Shown in pieces: positions 23,801 to 29,800 of a stretch of 64,000 bases of DNA. A model generated the notes under the pieces. That model saw only the letters and a program-made list of their open reading frames with translations. It was not told the origin of the DNA and searched no databases. Both the position numbers and the translations under genes were made by a program. Position 1 is the first letter of the stretch, and each line of letters begins with the position of its first letter. The DNA is from Roseiconus lacunae (GTDB lineage: Bacteria; Planctomycetota; Planctomycetia; Pirellulales; Pirellulaceae), in the NCBI RefSeq assembly GCF_008312935.1, contig NZ_VSZO01000010.1, forward strand, positions 248,001-312,000, written 5' to 3'.

Positions 23801-26800
23801 GATCATCGGCAAAGTCGGGATCGATTTCGCTCCCGAGATCCGAACCGATCAGAGTGTCGTCGCCGTCACCGCCAAGCAGTGTGTCGCCGACGCTGGGGCC
23901 CGCATCAATGGTGTCGTCACCCGCTTCGCCGGCGATCGTGTCAACGCCTGAACCACCATCAATGTAATCATGGCCATCACCTCCACTGAGGAGATCACTG
24001 CCCGGGCCTCCAAGGATCCGATCATCCCCGTCCCCACCTTCGATCGTATCGTCGCCAGCCCCACCCTCGGCAATGTCGTCTCCTCGACCGCCGTCGACGA
24101 AGTCGTCGCCGTCACCCGCATCGATTCGATCATTGCCCACGTTTCCTAGGAGTTGGTCGTTGCCAGAGCCACCGCCAATCAAATCATCGCCGGTACCGCC
24201 ATCGACGGTGTCGTTGCCGGTGCCCGCTTGAATTCGGTCGTCGCCAGTTTCGCCAAGAATGTCATCGTCGTCGGCGCCGCCGAAGAGCAAGTCGTCGTGC
24301 GGTCCGCCTTTGATTTGATCAGTACCTTCACCGCCAGAGATCGTGTCTGATCCGGATTCTCCCGAGAGTTCGTCGTTGCCTCGTCCGCCACCAATTGTGT
24401 CGTCGCCCGATCCGCCGCGAACGATGTCGTTGTCGTCATCACCGGATAAGACGTCATCGCCGCCATCACCAAAGATCGTGTCCTGGCCCGCGTTGCCTTG
24501 AAGCGAGTCGTTGCCGGAACCGCCTTCGATCAGATCGTTTCCGTCGCCACCTGTGACTTCGTCGTCGCCGAGACTTCCGCGGATCCAATCATCTCCGCTA
24601 TCCCCATGGATAATGTCATTCCCGCTTCCGCCGAACAGAATGTCATTGCCGCCGCCGCCATCGAGTTCGTCGTTGCCGCGTGCTCCGTCAATGACATCGT
24701 CACCGAGGCCACCCTCAATTGCGTCGTTGTCGTCGCCGCCATCGAGGACATCTTCGCCGGCACCGCCAAAGAGCTGATCGTTACCGTCACCCCCGGAGAG
24801 TACATCTGCATCGTCGTCTCCATGTAAGACATCATCGCCATCACCACCGATGCCGGTGTCGACTCCGTCGCCACCGCTGATGTTGTCATTGCCAGAACCG
24901 CCGGAAAGTATGTCACTTCCGATTCCGCCAAGTAACACATCATTTCCTTGCTCGCCGTACAGGCTGTCATCACCGGATTGACCTTCCAGTCGGTCATCGC
25001 CTTCTTCGCCGAAGAGACGGTCGTCCCCGTCCCCGCCGCGAAGCACATCATCGCCCCCGCCGCCACGGATTGAGTCGTTGCCCGTTCCCCCGTCAATCGT
25101 ATCGGGGGCAGTGCCCGATCCACCTAAGAGATTGTCATCGTCCGCTCCTCCGTGAATCGTGTCGGCGTCGTCGCCTCCGTCGATCAAATCGTCTCCGGCA
25201 CCTCCATCGATCGTGTCCAACCCGGAGTCGCCGAAGAGCCGGTCGTCGTCGTCACCACCGTCAATGACATCGTCACCGCCGCCGCCCGAGATTTGATCTC
25301 GACCAGAATTGCCCTCGATCGTGTCGTCGCCAGCATCGCCTGCGATTTGGTCGTTGTCGGCCCCTCCGTACAGCTTGTCGTTGCCCAATCCTCCCGCGAT
25401 CTTGTCGTTACCAGATTCGCCATAGATCGTGTCGTTGCCCGCTCCTCCGAGAATCGTATCGGATCCTGTTCCTCCGCGAATCGTATCGCCACCGTCACTA
25501 CCTTCCAGGCGGTCATCGCCTCCATCACCGTAAAGAACGACGTTACTGCTACCCCGGTAGATCAGTGAATCAGCCTTTTCGCCACCGGAGAACACACCGC
25601 CAATACTGACGCTCTGATCGACTAAAAGAGAGTCTTCACCGAGCCCAAAGTCAGCTCGAATCAAAGAGACATCGCCGAGCGGAAATGACTGAGACACCCC
25701 ATACGCCTCAACGATCAATTCGGTTGAGGTTTGCTTGATTTGGTAGCTTTCGGAACTGTCGGTCGCATCGTCTGATCGCAACGACGCACGGTCACCGACG
25801 TTCAACCACAATGTTCCGTCATCAAGCTCTGCCAGCGTCGGCGAATTCTCCAATCCGCCGACGTTCAAGTCATCCAGATCAAGAATGACTTGATGAAGAA
25901 ACTCCCATTCGTTCTCGTAGAATGTTTCCTTGACTGTCCGATATTTCGGCCGCGACAAATCTGGAACATCTTTGCAGTAAGTTGCGAAACAAACCTCCTT
26001 TGTTTCGTGGCCGGCAAAGATTTGTACTTCAAACCCGGCCCACACAGACGCCACTAATTCACCAACGAGGCGGCCAGAAAGATCAAACAATCCAGTCGGG
26101 TCACCATTGGCAAGGCCCAACAAACTTGCCATTTCGTTGAAGCGAACCTTGCCGTCTTCGTCGATATCCCGCAGGTCAAGTTTTAATGTGCCCGGTGTTC
26201 CGTCACTGTCGAGAGTCCGCAATCGGCCAGAGGCAGAGGCGTCGACGAGCTCTACGATGTTCGCGAAATCGACGCCGTAACCTCCACGGATTTTATAAGA
26301 AAAACCGAGCTCAACTTCGATCTTGTCATTACCGGAGTCATCGAAATCAGTCAGGTAAAGACCGTTGAGTAAGTCGGCCGGTCGCCCGGAATCAATGATT
26401 TCACGAAGTCCGCGGGTGTCGTACGCTAGATCGACATCGAACAAGTATTCGTAGTCGCCTTTCAAGTCGACGTCAAAATTGGGGTAGATCGTGAATCTTC
26501 CTCCGGGCAGATTCCCTGAACCCTCAAATCGAGGCAAATCATATACGGCAAGGTCGACGTCTTTGTTGAAGAGCAATCCAAATGCCGACGCTGGATTCTC
26601 GAGGATGGGATAGTACAACCCTCGTCCTCGATCTTGGACCGTATGAAATGATTCCTTGATCGCATCTAAGGAATTCGCCGCCAATCCCGTTGCCTCGAGC
26701 GAGTCCAATGCTGCTGCGACGTCGATAGACTCTAGCGTTTCCAATGCCCGGTCTACTGAAAACGATTGCCTGCGTGGATCAGTCGATTCGGTAAGATCCA

Positions 26801-29800
26801 AATCGCCGAGATGGTAGTGCAATGAACCTCCGCTGCCGCGAAGGTTGTCTAGAAGTTCTCTTACGCTGATCACCGTATCAGCCAGCAAGAACCATGGACT
26901 CACACTAGAGAGGCAGCTGATCGCATCGGCAATTTCGACTGTATCTCCGATGTCATGACATCCCAAAGAAGACGCCAACGCAGAAAAATCCGACAGAATC
27001 GGAATCGGTTCTAAAATGACATCAAGCAGCGGATCCAGTGGCCGGAGCATCAATTCCGCTTGCTCCACCAAAGGCTTCACGACGGTCGTGGCAAAACCCC
27101 CTAGGTCGATTGTCGCATTCTGAAATTGGATCCTAAGTTCGTTTTCCGTGTCGTCTGACGAAACGATAGGCAACTCCAATACAAAATCCGTTTCAAATCC
27201 TGGGAAATAATCGGTATCGAAACGCGACGCTAGATGAAGATTCAGGGACACACCACCGTCGTAGCTGAAATCCCAAGAGGAAGAATTGCGGAGTTCGGAA
27301 AGGGTGATCCGGTGGTCCCCGGGCGTCGGGTCAATAAAATCGAGACTTGTCTCGAGCCCTAAATTCGAAGGAGAAGCGTCGTTGTCTTCGACCGAAAGAG
27401 AAAGCAATCCGAATTGGGCATTGATCTCCGCATCGGGAATTTCAATTCCAAAGTCCGCGACAAACTCGGGTGTCGTGCTGTCGCTGTGGGTCAAATAAAA
27501 TCCGTCTTGTTCGCTGACGCCGAATCCAAGATTCCAAGTGAACCCAAGTCCGGCATCCAAAGGGATATCACCCTCGATGTCAAAGCCCAACAGTGGAAGT
27601 CCAATGTCCAGTGGGATATTCGCTCCAAATGCGGAGAGCGATCTGACAAGCTGCACATCGAACTGAATGAAGTCGTCTGAGTTATCCGCGACGACGTCGT
27701 GGTAGTCGCTGTTCCCATCGGGTGTGCCTTCAGGACCTGATATATCTCCAGGCGTAAGACCAGCTCCGACAAAACCGTTATAAAGGAGCTGTTGAACTTC
27801 GGCGATCGCATTGGACTCGATGTTCTGAACCGAACTTGCAAGCGTCGAAGTAAGAGCTGCGGCGAAGCTGTTACCTTGGGCAAGTCCGTTTCCGACCAAC
27901 GGCAACTCAAAAGAGGACCATTGCGAACCGAGTTTACTGCCAAACAATCCAAGCAACTGATTGATACCGTTCTCCAAGGCGCCCAGTAGCGAGAAGTCTG
28001 CGAACAGTGATTCGACCGGAGGATGTTCGACCAGTTCGGCGGTGGACGCGTCGAGGAGGTCCGTTTGCACGAAGACGACATGATTTTCCGGATAATCGTC
28101 CAGGTCGTCCCCCGGGTCGCTACCATCGTCTTCGTCAACGCCTCCCATCGGTGTCGAAGGGTCAGGATAGTAGAGCGGAAGGTCTGTTCCAGCTTCGCCA
28201 GCATGATCGAATTCAATTGAATTGCCTACGAAGCTTGGTGCGTAAAAGCGATCGCCTGCATCGCCCGAGACGTAGAAACCGAAGGTCGCCGGCTCTTCAC
28301 TACTTCCAAGACCGTCGGCATCGATCGCAACTCTTCCATCGCTCACGGTGACACCGATCGGGCCCAAGGTCATTGCCCCGGACAAAGCTTCCGCATGCGA
28401 TTTCAGTTCCAACTCGACCTGGGACTCCGCGTCAACATAACTGCGAGGATTCGATGGATTCGAAAGATCCACGCCGACGACGAGATCGGTCACCAATGTC
28501 AGATTGGTGTGTGAATCGCCACCGAGTAAGCTGTAACCGCCGACATCAATTGAGACCGCATCAACTCGATTAATGAGCTCGTCAACGATTTCAATCTCGA
28601 TTTGAATCGCTTCACAGGAAAGAGACAGATCGACTTCGATCGATTCGCTCGCACTGGGCGCGATGCCAAGCAGGTCGGCGAGCGTTTCTTGGATCTTAGC
28701 TTCCGCTTTTCCTATCGATTGTGCAGGAAAGTTCTCCAGTTCAGTAACGGCAGCCTCAAAATCACTCGCAAACTGGTGGACGTCACTGAAATTTCCGTTG
28801 ACCAGCGGGATGTTGCCTTCGGAAGGCAGATCTGAAACCGCGTCGTTGATAAAGTCCGAAGCAGCACGTAGCGACTGGACGATTTCGGTGTAACCGACGT
28901 GTTGATAACAGAGGAACTCTGCCGGAACATCTAAGTCCCTCGTGGAAAGGTCTGCGAAATCAGACCAAGTGAAATAGGCGGTGTCATCACCATCGACGAT
29001 GAATGCACCGTCTGCAGGTCGAAAGTCTTTCAATTCGAACGACGCCGCACCGCCGGCCTTTGCGGTGACAACTGGCGGAGATTGATTCACGTGGTAGCGA
29101 GAGTTGATACCGTCCAACGCAACGGAGAACGTAGAGTTTCCTTCGCCGTGATTCGACAGCACGTCCAAGAAACCATACTGGCCATCCATGGTGATTGAGC
29201 CGGCCGCTAGATCGACAACGCCAGCGATGTGGCTATCGTCAATGTAGAAATGCTCTGGTTGCGTCGGGCCACTTGAAGCGGGGACGTTGATTCCAAACTC
29301 AAATGCGACTTCGTCTCTCGCAACGAAAGAGCCCTCGGTCACCGTTTGTGGATAAATCAGCGGCAATTGCAGATGATCGGGAAACGGTTGCCCGGCCAGA
29401 GGGTCGTGCGGAAGCGTGACCAAATCCAGCTTGTTCTGAAATGTCTCGCCGACAACTTGAAATTCAAAGCCGATCGAGAACTCGCCAGTCGAGGGATCGT
29501 ATCCGTAGTGAGCAATCTCTGAATCAAGCAGCGCCACCAATTCTTGAAGCGTGCTGAAGGATGGTTGCCCTTCGGAAATCAACTTGGACTCAATTGCTGT
29601 GCTTAGTGCACCCGGTGTGTCGAATAGGTTTTCGGTCGTTAATTGCCAGCCAAAGGGAACCGCTTGAGGTTCTTCCAGCAAATCGTTCCATTGTGATTGC
29701 CAATCCAAGGTCGACGAAAGCATCTCTTGCACTTCCGTCGCAGTCAGATTGCGAAAGTGGATGATCTCGTCGAAGTCCGAGTAAACGATTGTTGAATCGA

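Noticed and set aside
22646-24827. Several long open frames inside the RTX region on both strands
   Set aside because: They are out-of-frame shadows of the giant gene, kept open by biased GGxGxD codons.
22960-25535. Dense periodic DNA repeats suggesting a CRISPR or tandem satellite
   Set aside because: Period is 27 bases, in frame on the minus strand, and encodes RTX nonapeptides; there are no constant repeats with unique spacers.
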